Of a stretch of DNA of 64,000 bases, positions 21,905 to 33,014 are shown one piece after another. The DNA lies in NCBI GenBank assembly GCA_032433765.1, contig JAVIAB010000024.1:10035821-10099820 (forward strand), in the 5' to 3' direction. The DNA is from Megaustenia siamemsis. Its lineage: Eukaryota > Mollusca > Gastropoda > Stylommatophora > Ariophantidae. Position 1 is the first letter of the stretch. Each line of letters opens with the position of its first letter. The notes below the pieces were generated by a model. The model did not search any database. It was not told the origin of the DNA and was given only the letters and a program-made list of their open reading frames with translations. Both the position numbers and the translations under genes were made by a program.

Positions 21905-23590
21905 GAAATATTACTGGAGTCTGTAGAAATGTGGTTTTACAGAAGAATGTTGAGAATACCATGGTCAGCTTAGAAGAGTAATGAAAATGTTCTGAAAGAG
22001 GTCAAAGCAAAAAGAGAGCTAATTTCCAATATTAGGAAGAAACAATCATCTTTTTTTGGCCATGTAATGAGAAGAGAACAACCGGAATATATTGTAACAA
22101 CTGGAAAAATTGAGTGATGAAGAGATAGAGAAAGCAAACAGAAAAAATACCAGACAGCTTAAAAGAATGGTTTGGCAGAAGATCAACAACAGAAGTGATA
22201 AATAACTGTTGAGATCGAAAGTTGTTGAGAGACATGATCACCTACTCCTGGAAGGCCCGGTTCTTGATGATGATACCAGTAATAACTCTACATAACAATG
22301 GATTTATTTCCCCTGTCTTCAATGACAGAGACTGGTTTTATAGAGTAAAGAAAATATACATAAACGTGACTTTAGTAAATGTATCAGATAGAAAGACATA
22401 CATTATGAATTATACTGCATTGATAATACAACGGATGGTAACGACTATCAACGTTTTGTTAAACTACAACCACATGCCTTTTCAGACTCTCAATATGTGG
22501 TTAGGAGGAAGAGAGGTGAGTAATATGATCAAATGTATGTGAATTATGGATAATAAGACAACAGACAAGAAAATCAATGAAGACTTTAGAAATGTGGTTT
22601 AATAGAAGAATGTTGAGAATACCATTGATTGGTAAGAAGAGTAATGAAAACGTTCTGAAAGAGGCCAAAGTATAAAGAGGGCTAATTTCCAATATTAGGA
22701 ATAAACAATCATCATGTTTTGGCCATGTAATGAGAAGAGAACAACTGGAATATATAGTAACAACTGGAACAATTTAGGGACGAAGTTATAGAGGAAAGCA
22801 AAGAGAAAGAATACCAGACAGCTTAAGAAAATGGTTTGGCAGAAGGTCAACAACAGAAATGATAAATAACTGTCGAGAACGAAAGTTGTGGAGAGACATG
22901 ATCACCTACTCCCAGAACGCCCGGTACTTGATGATGATACCAGTAATAACTCTACATAACAATGGATTTATTTCCCCTGTCTTCAATGACAGAGACTGGT
23001 TTTATAGAGTAAAGAAAATATACATAAACGTGACTTTAGTAAATGTATCAGAGAGAAAGACATACATTATGAATTATACTGCATTGATAATACAACTGAT
23101 GGTAAACGACTATCAACGTTTTGTTAAACTACAACCACATGCCTTTTCAGATTGGCATTATTTGGGAAGGAGCAAGAAAGGTGAGTAATATGATCATATG
23201 TATGTGAATTATGGATAATAAGACAACAGACAAGAAAATCAATGACGACTTTAGAAATGTGGTTTAATAGAAGAATGGTGAGAATACCATGGACAGCTAA
23301 GAAGAGTGATGAAAACGTTCTGAAAGAGGCCAAAGTATAAAGAGGGCTAATTTCCAATATTAGGAATAAACAATCATAATTTTTGGTCATGTAATGAGAA
23401 GAGAACAGCTGGAATATATTGTAACAACTGGGAAAATAGAGGTAAGCAAAGAGAAAAAATACCAGACAGCTTAAGAGGATGACTTGGCTGAAGATCAACA
23501 ACAAAAATGATAAACAACTGTTTAAATCGAAAGTTGTGGAGAGACATGATCACCTACGCTAGCAGGCATGGTACTTGATGAGGATGAATG
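21905..23590 (+). pseudogene. LINE tails ('MWFYRRML' family) in a 664-bp tandem duplication
   Basis: Three successive copies of the same LINE C-terminal tail start at ~21910, ~22536 and ~23205. Each reads VEMWFYRRMLRIPW-like, then SNENVLKE, KRELISNIRKK, FGHVMRREQ, IPDSLKEWFGRRSTTE and RDMITYS. Between them is a ~260-bp non-LINE spacer present twice (22272 and 22936; gataccagtaataactctac, offset 664 bp). The array is thus a direct duplication of spacer plus tail, with a third tail at the end. All copies carry stops (e.g. the TAG after MLRIPWSA at ~21972). Only the third ends without the spacer. Confidence 0.85.
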
Positions 23591-24029
23591 TGGTCTAGAA
23601 ATGAGAGGCGCCGAATAATGAACGATACAATTTACAGTTCCAGTCTTAAATTATGAGACAGACAACGTCACACATGTTAAGTTGTTCACGATTTTTCTCA
23701 ATTCATCCGTTTCCTGTGAAACTATTTCTGGATTTCCTATATTGTTTCACCCTCCAAGTCAATAATGTGCCCTTTTCTGACTATAACCCACATCTTGCAC
23801 TGTTCACTCTAAAACTTGTTGGTCACAACTGCAGGTTTTGTGAATTCCCACACAGAACTACCCTTACCTAGATCGGAGCAACAGAGTCAAAGGTTGGAAG
23901 TAAAAACAAGGGTGAGATAAAGAAGTGATTGTCTCCCCTTGTATCTGAGATGTTCATCGACGTGTCAGTGTAGAACTGCTGGACAAGTAACGGAAGAAAT
24001 TAAAATAAAATACAAACAAAAAGATATGG
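23591..24029. other. No gene recognised
   Basis: A 72-codon plus frame (23653-23871) is the largest, and it is not recognised. Confidence 0.35.
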
Positions 24030-24570
24030 TTAAAGCTTTACGTAATTAATAATCGACACAAATTTGCACGACGTTTCGGCTCAATAGATCTGCAGCAGGA
24101 ACAACAATCAACACACACACATATGTAAGTAAATAAAAGTATCCTTACATAGCTAACTAAAAATGGAGCATCTAAAACAAAAAATTGCAAACTAGAATGA
24201 GAAATAAAAATAAAAATGCCTTCCCTGCGTATTATGGTGTGACAAGAAGGGAAATGAACGAGGGATAGTCCGCGCAGGACACTAGGTGTAGTTAACCAGC
24301 TAATGTATCCTGCGCGGACTAGCCCTAGTTTATTTTCCTTCTAGCACATCGCAATATGCAGGGAAGACATTTTTATTTTGATTTCTCATTCTTGTTGGAA
24401 ATTATTGATTGTAGAGACTCCATTATTAGTTAGCTGTGTAGAGCTAACTGTATTTACATACACATCTGTTTGAGTGGTGTTTGCTGTTCTGCTGAAGGCC
24501 CATTCAGCCGAAACGGCGTTCAAATGTGTGTCGTCCATTAATTACGTAAAACATTTAACGCTACCACCGT
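24030..24570. mobile_element. Long palindromic element with hammerhead-like motifs
   Basis: The two ~250-bp arms are inverted repeats. The left outer part gttaaagctttacgtaatta mirrors the right outer part taattacgtaaaacatttaa. The inner arms end in agtccgcgcagga (24268) and tcctgcgcggact (24309), leaving ~28 bp in the middle. Each arm has a 'gacgtttcggc'-type block. On the plus strand of the right arm this reads ctgctgaaggcc..cagccgaaac, one base from a hammerhead core (ctgatga..gaaac). Such motifs are known from the terminal repeats of Penelope-like retroelements. No ORF is present, so this may be a non-autonomous derivative or a foldback element. It abuts a LINE tail at 24575. Confidence 0.75.
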
Positions 24571-24574
24571 TTCT

Positions 24575-24992
24575 ATGTTTTGTCATTTCTCTTTAACAAT
24601 CAGCTTTACTACAGCTGCGCAATGTGCAGTCAAGTACAGTTTGTGTGTATTGAGATATTGAGTTATTTGCGGGTCATCATCATTGCACTCCGAACATGTC
24701 CATAGGTGCTCAGATCCCCTCCTCAGCAATTCCCGCAGTGTCCAGCGACTGACGACTCCAGTTCTATGTTGGTTGATAAGTCTTCTTACACGGCCACCAA
24801 GTTTCTCATTTCTGGCCGTGCCCATCTTAACTCCCATTTCCATCATCCGAAGAAGTGACGTGGATCTGTGTTTGTCGAAGTCCTGTGCTCTTCTGACTTC
24901 TCGGAGGGCATTGATGATGTCCGCCCGATCCATTGGTTGCCCGTCCTCAACGACAGCACCGCTAGCCAACTGTCCGCTCTTTCATTTCCCCT
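24575..24992 (-). pseudogene. LINE RNase H end and C-terminal domain, frameshifted
   Basis: On the minus strand the RNase H signature GNERADS is at 24970-24990. The frame then shifts by one base within gcggacagttggctagc into the C-terminal extension LASGAVVEDGQPMDRADIIN, ..RRLINQHRTGVVSRWTLREL and LWTCSECNDDDP, ending at 24583. In LINEs with RNase H this extension directly follows the domain. Upstream coding sequence is missing; CA-rich sequence replaces it. The last ~50 bp recurs at 58018-58075. Confidence 0.78.
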
Positions 24993-25893
24993 ATATGTGT
25001 GTGTATGTACACAATCAATGTACATTATATATGTACTGTGATGTTTATAAACAGTTTCATAATCTACCACCTCATGGTCATAGCCTTGAATAGATGAGCT
25101 CAAGTTATCAAATATTTCAACTGTTTCCATTTCAGTCCACGAATATTGAAGGCTGTACTAAAACAGGGGAAGTCATTGATTGTGTAATAGTATATTCAAA
25201 CCACACATTAATTAATAAATAAATAGGAGTATGACTTCATTGCTCTACGTATTAAAACAACGAATCACTAGGACGCCTATTTAAATACGAGGCGTGTTCA
25301 CAAAAAACCCGTCCTAGCTGTGTCATGTGGACATACAAAAGAGGCACGGTGATGTCACATCTGACGTAATAAGCATAAACAAATATGTAATATGCTCAGC
25401 TTTTCAGGACCAGAACAGGAAACACGTTATTTTTAGTTTTGGATCAGATTAATTTTCCTGTTTCAAAAATTTTCACTATATCCATTTTTTATTTATCTGC
25501 TTCACCTACAATTTAGATAAATGTAGCATGTGTTATACATCACTGGATAGGGAAATGGATACAGAAAATGAAAATAGAAATATATTTATGATATGTGATT
25601 ATTTGTAGAATTTGTTTAATATAAAATATTCATGGTGGGTAATTTTTATTCAAAATATTGTAATTCACTTATCTTTTTCCATGTTTATAAGTGCTGTTAT
25701 CTATTTGTCTGAAATATTATATAATATAAACCAACTTCCTCCAAAATACAGTTTATTTAATGGATTTATGCCCACAAATAACGAAATTATGTACATTTTG
25801 GTAAATGATCCCAGAAAGAAAATATAAATTTATGTGACGTCATAACAATATTATTTACAAGTCAAGTTTATAATTTTTATTTACACAACTAGG
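24993..25893. other. AT-rich spacer, no gene recognised
   Basis: This stretch is very AT-rich. A motif aggcgtgttcacaaaaaacc at ~25291 resembles a mariner-type terminus, but I found no partner. A 71-codon frame (25612-25827) looks like AT-rich noise. Confidence 0.35.
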
Positions 25894-26155
25894 GAGCCGC
25901 GATAGCTCAGTGGTTAGTGAACTGGACTACCACGGACAAGGGTAGGGTTCGATCCCAACCGACGGCTTCCGGGTTCACCCAGCCTTAAATGGGTACCGGA
26001 TTTTTTTCTGGGAAAGTAAAGCAGCACGGGCGTAATACTGACCACATTACCCAAAAATCATGTGCTGAAGGTCTGTAAAATATGGGTCACTAACACCATA
26101 TTTCCCTATACGCCACTTGGCGTGACGGGGGTACTTTACTTTACTATTTACACAG
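25894..26155 (+). mobile_element. tRNA-derived SINE, copy 2
   Basis: The head gccgcgatagctcagtggtt has an intact A box, and the B box is gggttcgatccca (25946). The body matches copy 1 closely (ccagccttaaatgggtaccg, gcacgggcgtaatactgacc). The 3' end is tatacgccacttggcgtgac followed by a tactttactttact tail. This is the best-preserved copy and the best guide to the 3' end. Confidence 0.92.
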
Positions 26156-26334
26156 CTGGACTTATTTTGTGTGATTGGTCTCTAAAGTACCAGTTTCATT
26201 ATCAGAATAGCAACCACTCGATTCCTCTGAGGCACTGATAGTTCTGGAATAGAAGGCATCCACTAGCTAAAACTAAGCCAGGTAGTCTTGGTTTTTTTAG
26301 CATAACTATATCATAAGATCTTTAGTAGAAAGAG

Positions 26335-27440
26335 CCATAGAGGTGAAAACAGATATATACCGATGTTTCATAGATTACACCAAGGCATTGGACAAAGTAA
26401 AGCACCAAGAAATAACATTTTGGAAAGCATAAACGTAGACAGCAAAGATCTAAGAATAATAAAGAACATGTACTGGCAACAAACAGAAGCCATAAGAACT
26501 GGAAACCAATTGGGAATGTTTCAACAAATAAAACAGGGTGTTAGACAAGGTTGTGTGCTGTCACCAGATTTGTTTAATATTTATAGTGAGATTATTTTAA
26601 GATCCATAAGGGACATGCCTGGAATAAACAATTGGAGGTCATAATATAAATAATCTAAGGTATGCTGATGATACAGTCTTAATCGCTAAGAGTGAAAATG
26701 TGTTACAAGAAATGTTGGACATTATAGTGAAAGAAAGCAAAAATAAAAGACTCAACCTTAATAGCAAAAAGAGAGAGGTAATGGTAACAACAAAGAAAAT
26801 AACATCACCTCAGTGCAAAATAAAGACAAGTGGAACAATATTAAAACAGGTAAATGAATTTAAATATTTGAGAACTTTTTTAACCTCAGACGGAAGATGT
26901 AAAAAAGAGGTGAGATGCAGAATGGCTCAGGCAAAAGCAGCTTTCCAAAAAATGAGGAAGATACTATGCAATCCATTTTTGACAATAGAAACAAGAAAAA
27001 GAGTTCTTAAATGTTACGTAGAGCCAGTCTTAACATATGGATGCGAATGATGGATAATAGGACAACAGACAAGGAAATCAATGGAGTCTGTTGAAATGTG
27101 GTTTTACAGAAGAATGTTGGGAGTACCATGGACAGCTAAGAAGAATAATGAAGATGTTCTGAGAGAGGTCAAAGCAAAAAGAGAGCTAATTTCCAATATT
27201 AGGGAGAAACAATCATCATTTTTTAGCCATGTAATGAGAAGAGAACAACTGGAATATATTGTAACAACTGGAAAAATTGAGGGACGAAGAGATAGAGTGA
27301 AGCAAAGAAAAAAAATACCAGACAGCTTAAGAGAATGGCTTGGCAGAAGGTCAACAACAGAAATGATAAATAGCTGCCGGGATCGAAACTTGTGGAGAGA
27401 CATGATCACCTACGCCAGTAGGCATGGCACTTGATGATGA
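26335..27440 (+). pseudogene. LINE reverse transcriptase and C-terminus ('MWFYRRML' family), most complete copy
   Basis: The element is 5'-truncated within the reverse transcriptase palm. Blocks in order are [17 protein letters not shown] (26365, first catalytic Asp), [18 protein letters not shown] (26530), NNLRYADDTVLIAKS (26655, YADD box), KTSGTILKQVNEFKYL, KRVLKCYVEPVLTYGCE (27000), VEMWFYRRMLGVPWTA (27085), KRELISNIREKQ, FFSHVMRREQLEY and the end LWRDMITYASRHGT (27400), then a gatgatgatgat tail. Frameshifts at ~26385 and ~26630 and a TGA at ~27048 disable it. Tails of this family are scattered at 18025, 21905-23590, 41260, 45500 and 56778. Confidence 0.88.
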
Positions 27441-28079
27441 TGATTTCTAATATTACGACCCATTATCACAACAACAAAAATTATTGTCCAAGTCTAAATA
27501 CTATGAATAATCTGTGTCTGAGTCACTCAATAACAAGGTTTCGAACATAGATCTGGTTTGTTCTGCACTATATCGTTTTGGTCGACTGCCAAATGAGTAC
27601 CAACAATGGACGTGGTCATTATGTGACAGAAATTTGAGGGAAAAAACAAGGAATATAAACTAACAATTTTCTATCATTGAAACACTGAAAGCACGAGGTT
27701 TAACAGGAAGTGAGAACTTTCCTACATCCAGAAATCAAGTATTGTTTGAATTAAAAACAAAAAATCAGTAAAAACGAAACAAATATAAGCTATACTCGTC
27801 ATAGCCGAATTTTCGGAAAATGGTTGGAAATAAAACTTTTTATCGAACCGACGTGTCGGATAATAGTCCTGAAAGACCTGGACAAGTATGGTGGAAACGA
27901 TATATAGCTGGGTCATGATAAGTATGATTGCACGATATATAGCTCAGTTGGTAATTATGTTTTATACACTACAATCTCATATTTTCCTATACAGCTATTT
28001 TCACAAGCACTAACTGTAAGTAGTATGGGAAGGGTTATGTGGACCAGCATGATTAATCACATACGTTAAATGATCTCTT
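27441..28079. other. No gene recognised
   Basis: AT-rich sequence. A tatagctcagttggtaa motif at ~27936 resembles a tRNA A box, but no B box follows at the right distance. Confidence 0.35.
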
Positions 28080-28378
28080 CTTCTACCTTTTAACCCCATG
28101 TAGGGCATTGGTATTCAACAAACATTTTCTAAGCCGTTCTGTTTCCTGCCATTCTTTTAAGATCATTCCGTGCCTTCTCCATCATCTTCATCTCTGCTTC
28201 CATCTGTCTTCTACAAGAATATTTTGATCCTCTTTTTTCTCTTTTCCTCTGGGGATTCCATAAAAACGGTCTGTTGTGTAATGCTTTCAGTTGGCTTCCG
28301 CAGTGTATTTCCAATCCAGTGCCATCGTCTTCGCTGTCTCTCTTTATCCACTGGTACTTTCCCATAATTGAGATTAGT
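28080..28378 (-). pseudogene. RTE-type LINE 3' fragment
   Basis: The minus strand reads VPVDKERQRRRWHWIGNTLR, then KPTESITQQTVF, a basic stretch and MEAEMKMMEKARNDLKRMAG, collinear with 6690-6970. Frameshifts are present. Confidence 0.82.
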
Positions 28379-28599
28379 GCCATTATAATGGCATAGTGTC
28401 ATTAGTGTCATAATAATAGTCATTATAATGGTCAATCCGGAGGGAGGGATCCTAAGGCAGTTGACGGCGTTAATCGTCTTTCTGGCATCCCCTGCACCTT
28501 CTTTCAATTCCGAACGTATGGACTTTGTCCCTCCTTCGGAAATCCTTGAAACGAAGTCGAGAGGGGGATAGTGCGACTGGGTAAAGCACTATCTCCATA
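28379..28599. other. Unassigned low-complexity junction
   Basis: Repeats of cattataatgg and agtgtcat are followed by ~130 bp of more balanced composition. The minus strand is open (GDARKTINAVNCLRIPPSG), which looks coding, but I cannot place it in a family. Confidence 0.35.
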
Positions 28600-29217
28600 T
28601 CCTGTGCCCAGGCAGAGTAGGCAAAGTGACTCAAACCAGGAAAAAAGACTAAATGTCTTCCACATGCGATGTCTCCGCAAAATAATGCACATCAAATGGC
28701 AGGACAAAATAACCAACTTAACTGTCCTGCAACGTGCTAAGACCCTAACAATCATGTCGATGCTCAGAAGTCGAAGGCTAAGATGGCTGGGGCATGTCCA
28801 ACGGATGGAAGAAAAACGCATTCCTAGGCAAATACTATATGGCGAGCTAAAACACGGTAAACGACAAATCGGCAGACCTAAACTACGATATAGAGATATC
28901 TGCAAATCATCTCTGAAAGACTTCATCTGTGAAAACGACTGGCAACATCTGGCAAGTGATCGCACATCATGGAGAGCACGTATAAGGAACGGTATAACAA
29001 CATTTGAGACTGTGCTAAGACAGGACTTAGAAGAGAAGAGACTCATAAAAAAGGATGGTAAACCCTGTGGACCAGCGAGCCTGACCTGTTCATTATGTGA
29101 CCGCGTGTGTTTGTCAAACATTGGTAGAATTAGCCACGAGAGAAGCTGTTCGGCAAAAACAATACCTCAAAAAAATACGCAATAGCCTCCACTAGACCGT
29201 CTGACAAGACGAAAAGG

Positions 29218-29220
<3 letters not shown>
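28600..29220 (+). pseudogene. LINE ORF2 C-terminus with C2HC finger, longer copy
   Basis: An open frame runs to 29185 with the order NQEKRLNVFHMRCLRKIMHI, RRLRWLGHVQRMEEKRIP, RQIGRPKLRYRDICKSSLK and a C-terminal C-x2-C-x12-H-x3-C finger. This is the tail of a non-LTR element; the reverse transcriptase itself is absent. The frame is undamaged over its ~190 LINE-derived codons and nearly identical to 15267-15859 (a handful of substitutions and one extra codon there). The 3' non-coding end (cctccactagaccgtctgac ..aaaagggcc) goes straight into (TA)n. Confidence 0.88.

Positions 29221-29262
<42 letters not shown>
29221..29262. repeat. (TA)n microsatellite, LINE 3' tail
   Basis: About 20 TA dinucleotides start exactly at the LINE 3' end. 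The same junction is seen at 15266/15267. Confidence 0.95.
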
Positions 29263-29264
<2 letters not shown>

Positions 29265-29335
29265 GTCAGTGATTTTGTCCTGCCATTTCTATCCTTTTAT
29301 TCTGCGTCAGCATCCATTAATGGAGGTATGGATCG
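29263..29335 (-). pseudogene. Short RTE LINE fragment
   Basis: The minus strand reads FINGC-like, then RRIKG, WQDKIT, matching 6610-6665 (gcagaataaaaggatggaaa family). Confidence 0.65.
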
Positions 29336-29443
29336 TCATGGTATCCATTCAAGTTTGTCATTAAGTCTGACTTAATATTGGAGTGTAATTTTTGTATTTA
29401 ACCAAATTAACATGGGTTTAATGCATTATGCCAAGACCCTTTG

Positions 29444-29447
<4 letters not shown>

Positions 29448-29479
<32 letters not shown>
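29448..29479. repeat. (TA)n microsatellite
   Basis: A second TA tract of ~32 bp, followed by a short gagtgagcgagtg-type degenerate repeat. Confidence 0.9.
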
Positions 29480-29482
<3 letters not shown>

Positions 29483-30661
29483 GACGCAGCGCAGTGGATA
29501 TATTGAGCGAGTGACTATGTGAAATGGTGAGCTAATGAGTGAGCGAGTGTATGAGTGACTGCGTGAGTGATTGAATGAATCAGGATGGATTAGTTAGTCT
29601 AGCCTTCTTCTGTGTTGAATCACCGCTGTCATAACAACAATGGTAGTAAGTGTTGAAATAACTTATCGAGTTCTCGTATACATTGCAAGGTCGATTGATG
29701 TTGTACGGTTGTAGTAGGTTTCATCTACATCGATACTGATGTTTTCCTATTAGCAACGGCTGGAATTATTTCAACTATATCACGACTGACTGAATATTGT
29801 GGCTGGTCGGACATTGGCATCTAACACACTGAGATGGGACGTAACTGTGTTATGTATTCCAATAAAATATTGCCTCCTACGAATATCTGCCCCTGCTCTC
29901 CACATGTTTTTACCCAGACTCTTTTTTTTTTCAATTTAATATTAACAATACCATATCATTATCATCATCTCGCCAGCATTATTTTATCGACTTCTCTATG
30001 TCTTTACTTTCCTCTAATGCGACTAAATGTCTCAGCTTTATCGTTTACAAATAATAAGATATTTCCTTCTCACCTCACTAGTAATTATATTTTCCTCCCA
30101 TTTCTACAGCCCCACTCGTTCTTGTATTTCTCTTTGAAGTCATCGATATTATTCTTATAATCCTTTTATTACAACCAAAATACACCATGCGTTTCCATGT
30201 CTCTTGTCGTATTGTCCATGATTCGCTTGCACATGCCTTGACATAAAAGACATAAAAAAACATGCAGTGCTGCAGTAAAGCTGGTAGCAGAAAGCAAGTG
30301 ATGTATATTTTTATGTAGAAGACAACATGTAGGCCGGAACGTCAAATATTCAGTATTATCCTTTCTGTAAAGCTGTCACCATACTTTTCAGGAGCGTATG
30401 TTATACCCCACAACTTGCCACATGCACATACCAGAAATAGCTCTACATAATAATGAAGGAATATGTTTCCTCATTTTAGAATATGAAGATTTGTTCCACA
30501 GATCGCTAGAAACACAAGCTTAAATATGAAATGGTAGAAACAAGATAAATCCATGAGTGAGATATTTTTATTAAAAGAATGAAATAAAGTTGTAAATAAT
30601 GGACAAATATATTCATCTATAGTTGTGCTTGTTTTTTCTTAGCTTAGCGTTACAGTAAATC
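29480..30661. other. Spacer with a LINE trace
   Basis: No gene is recognised. On the minus strand at ~30105-30255, ESWTIRQETWKRM resembles a LINE C-terminal block. Around 30422-30500 a stretch (ataccagaaatagctctaca) resembles the duplicated spacer at 22272 and 22936. Confidence 0.4.
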
Positions 30662-32090
30662 GAACACCTAATGTGAGTATATCGTCTAAATGGTCAAACA
30701 CGTAATGTGAGTATGTCTTCTAGAGGGTCAAACTCGTAATGTGAGTATGTCGTCTAAATGATCAAACACGTAATGTGAGTATGTCCTCTAAATGGTCAAA
30801 CACGTAATGTGAGTATGTCCTATAGATGGCCACACACGTAATGTGAGTATGTCCTATAGATGGCCACACACGTAATGTGAGTATGTCCTATAGATGGTCA
30901 CACGCGTAATGTGAGTATGTCCTATAGATGGTCACACGCGTACTGTGAGTGTCTTCTAGATGGTCACACACGTAATGTGAGTATGTCTTCTAGATGGTCA
31001 CACACGTAATGTGAGTATGTCTTCTAGGTGGTCACACACGTAATGTGAGTATGTCTTCTAGATGGTCACACACGTAATGTGAGTATGTCTTCTAGATGGT
31101 CACACGCGTAATGTGAGTATGTCTTCTAGATGGTCACACGCGTACTGTGAGTGTCTTCTAGATGGTCACACACGTAATGTGAGTATGTCTTCTAGATGGT
31201 CACACACGTAATGTGAGTATGTCTTCTAGATGGTCACACACGTAATGTGAGTATGTCTTCTAGATGGTCACACACGTAATGTGAGTATGTCTTCTAGATG
31301 GTCACACACGTAATGTGAGTATGTCTTCTAGATGGTCACACACGTAATGTGAGTATGTCTTCTAGATGGTCACACACGTAATGTGAGTATGTCTTCTAGA
31401 TGGTCACACACGTAATGTGAGTATGTCTTCTAGATGGTCACACACGTAATGTGAGTATGTCTTCTAGATGGTCACACACGTAATGTGAGTATGTCTTCTA
31501 GATGGTCACACACGTAATGTGAGTATGTCTCCTAGATGGTCACACACGTAATGTGAGTATGTCTTCTAGAATGTCAAACACGTAATGTGAGTATGTCTTC
31601 TAGATGGTTACACACGTAATGTGAGTATGTCTTCTAGATGGTTACACACGTAATGTGAGTATGTCTTCTAGATGGTTACACACGTAATGTGAGTATGTCT
31701 TCTAGATGGTCATACACGTAATGTGAGTATGTCTTCTAGATGGTTACACACGTAATGTGAGTATGTCTTCTAGATGGTTACACACGTAATGTGAGTATGT
31801 CTTCTAGATGGTCACACACGTAATGTGAGTATGTCTTCTAGATGGTCATACACGTAATGTGAGTATGTCTTCTAGATGGTCATACACGTAATGTGAGTAT
31901 GTCTTCTAGATGGTCACACACGTAATGTGAGTATGTCTTCTAGAATGTCAAAACACGTAATGTGAGTATGTCTTCTAGAATGTCAAACACGTAATGTGAG
32001 TATGTCTTCTAGAATGTCAAACACGTAATGTGAGTATGTCTTCTAGAATGTCACACACGTAATGTGAGTATGTCCTCTTGTATGTCAAAT
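30662..32090. repeat. 34-bp minisatellite (cgtaatgtgagtatgtcttc)
   Basis: About 42 units combine acacgtaatgtgagtatgtc with ttctagatggtcac. Spacing is 34 bp (31201 to 31235), and a tctaga site lies in most units. A shorter variant (gtactgtgagtgtc) occurs at ~30940 and ~31140. Divergent units flank both ends. Confidence 0.97.
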
Positions 32091-32099
32091 AGGAAATGT

Positions 32100-33010
32100 A
32101 AGTACGATTGTTCTCACACTTTATCTACTCAACAACAACCATTGTTCTCACACTTTATGTACTCAACAACAACCATTGTTCTCACACTTTATGTACTCAA
32201 CAACAACCACTGTTCTCACACTTTATGTACTCAACAACAACCACTGTTCTCACACTTTATCTACTCAACAACAACCATTGTTCTCACACTTTATCTACTC
32301 AACAACAACCACTGTTCTCATACTTTATGTACTCAACAACAACCATTGTTCTCACACTTTATGTACTCAACAACAACCACTGTTCTCACACTTTATCTAC
32401 TCAACAACAACCACTGTTCTCACACTTTATCTACTCAACAACAACCACTGTTCTCACACTTTACTCAACAACAACCACTGTTCTCACACTTTACTCAACA
32501 ACAACCATTGTTCTCACACTTTATGTTCTCAACAACTACCACTGTTCTCACACTTTATCTACTCAACAACAACCACTGTTCTCACACTATCTACTCAACA
32601 ACAACCATTGTTCTCACACTTTATCTACTCAATAACAACCATTGTTCTCACACTTTACTCAACAACAACCACTGTTCTCACACTTTATCTACTCAACAAC
32701 AACCATTGTTCTCACACTTTATGTACTCAACAACTACCACTGTTCTCACGCTTTACTCAACAACAACAACCACTGTTCTTACACTATCTACTCAACAACA
32801 ACCACTGTTCTCACGCTTTATCTACTCAACAACAACCACTGTTCTCACGCTTTATCTACTCAACAACAAACACTGTTCTCACGCTTTATCTACTCAACAA
32901 CTACCACTGTTCTCACACTTTATCTACTCAACAACAACCATTGTTCTCACACTTTATGTACTCAACAACTACCACTGTTCTCACGCTTTATGTACTCAAC
33001 CACAAACACT
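32100..33010. repeat. 34-bp minisatellite (ttctcacactttat..)
   Basis: About 27 units combine ttctcacactttatgtactc with aacaacaaccactg. Several units lack 5-7 bp (cactttactcaac). It abuts the previous array with almost no spacer. Confidence 0.96.
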
Positions 33011-33014
33011 TCTC

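Noticed and set aside
25285..25320. Mariner terminal repeat (aggcgtgttcacaaaa)
   Set aside because: No matching inverted partner was found within several kb and there is no transposase.
27929..27960. Further tRNA-derived SINE head
   Set aside because: Only an A-box-like motif (tagctcagttgg) is present. No B box or SINE body follows.
28504..29121. 205-codon minus-strand open frame (and its mirror at 15366-15884 plus)
   Set aside because: These are antisense shadows of the LINE C-terminal ORF, which has recognisable motifs on the other strand.
30662..32090. CRISPR-like array
   Set aside because: Repeats are contiguous without unique spacers, and no cas genes are present. The sequence is clearly eukaryotic.
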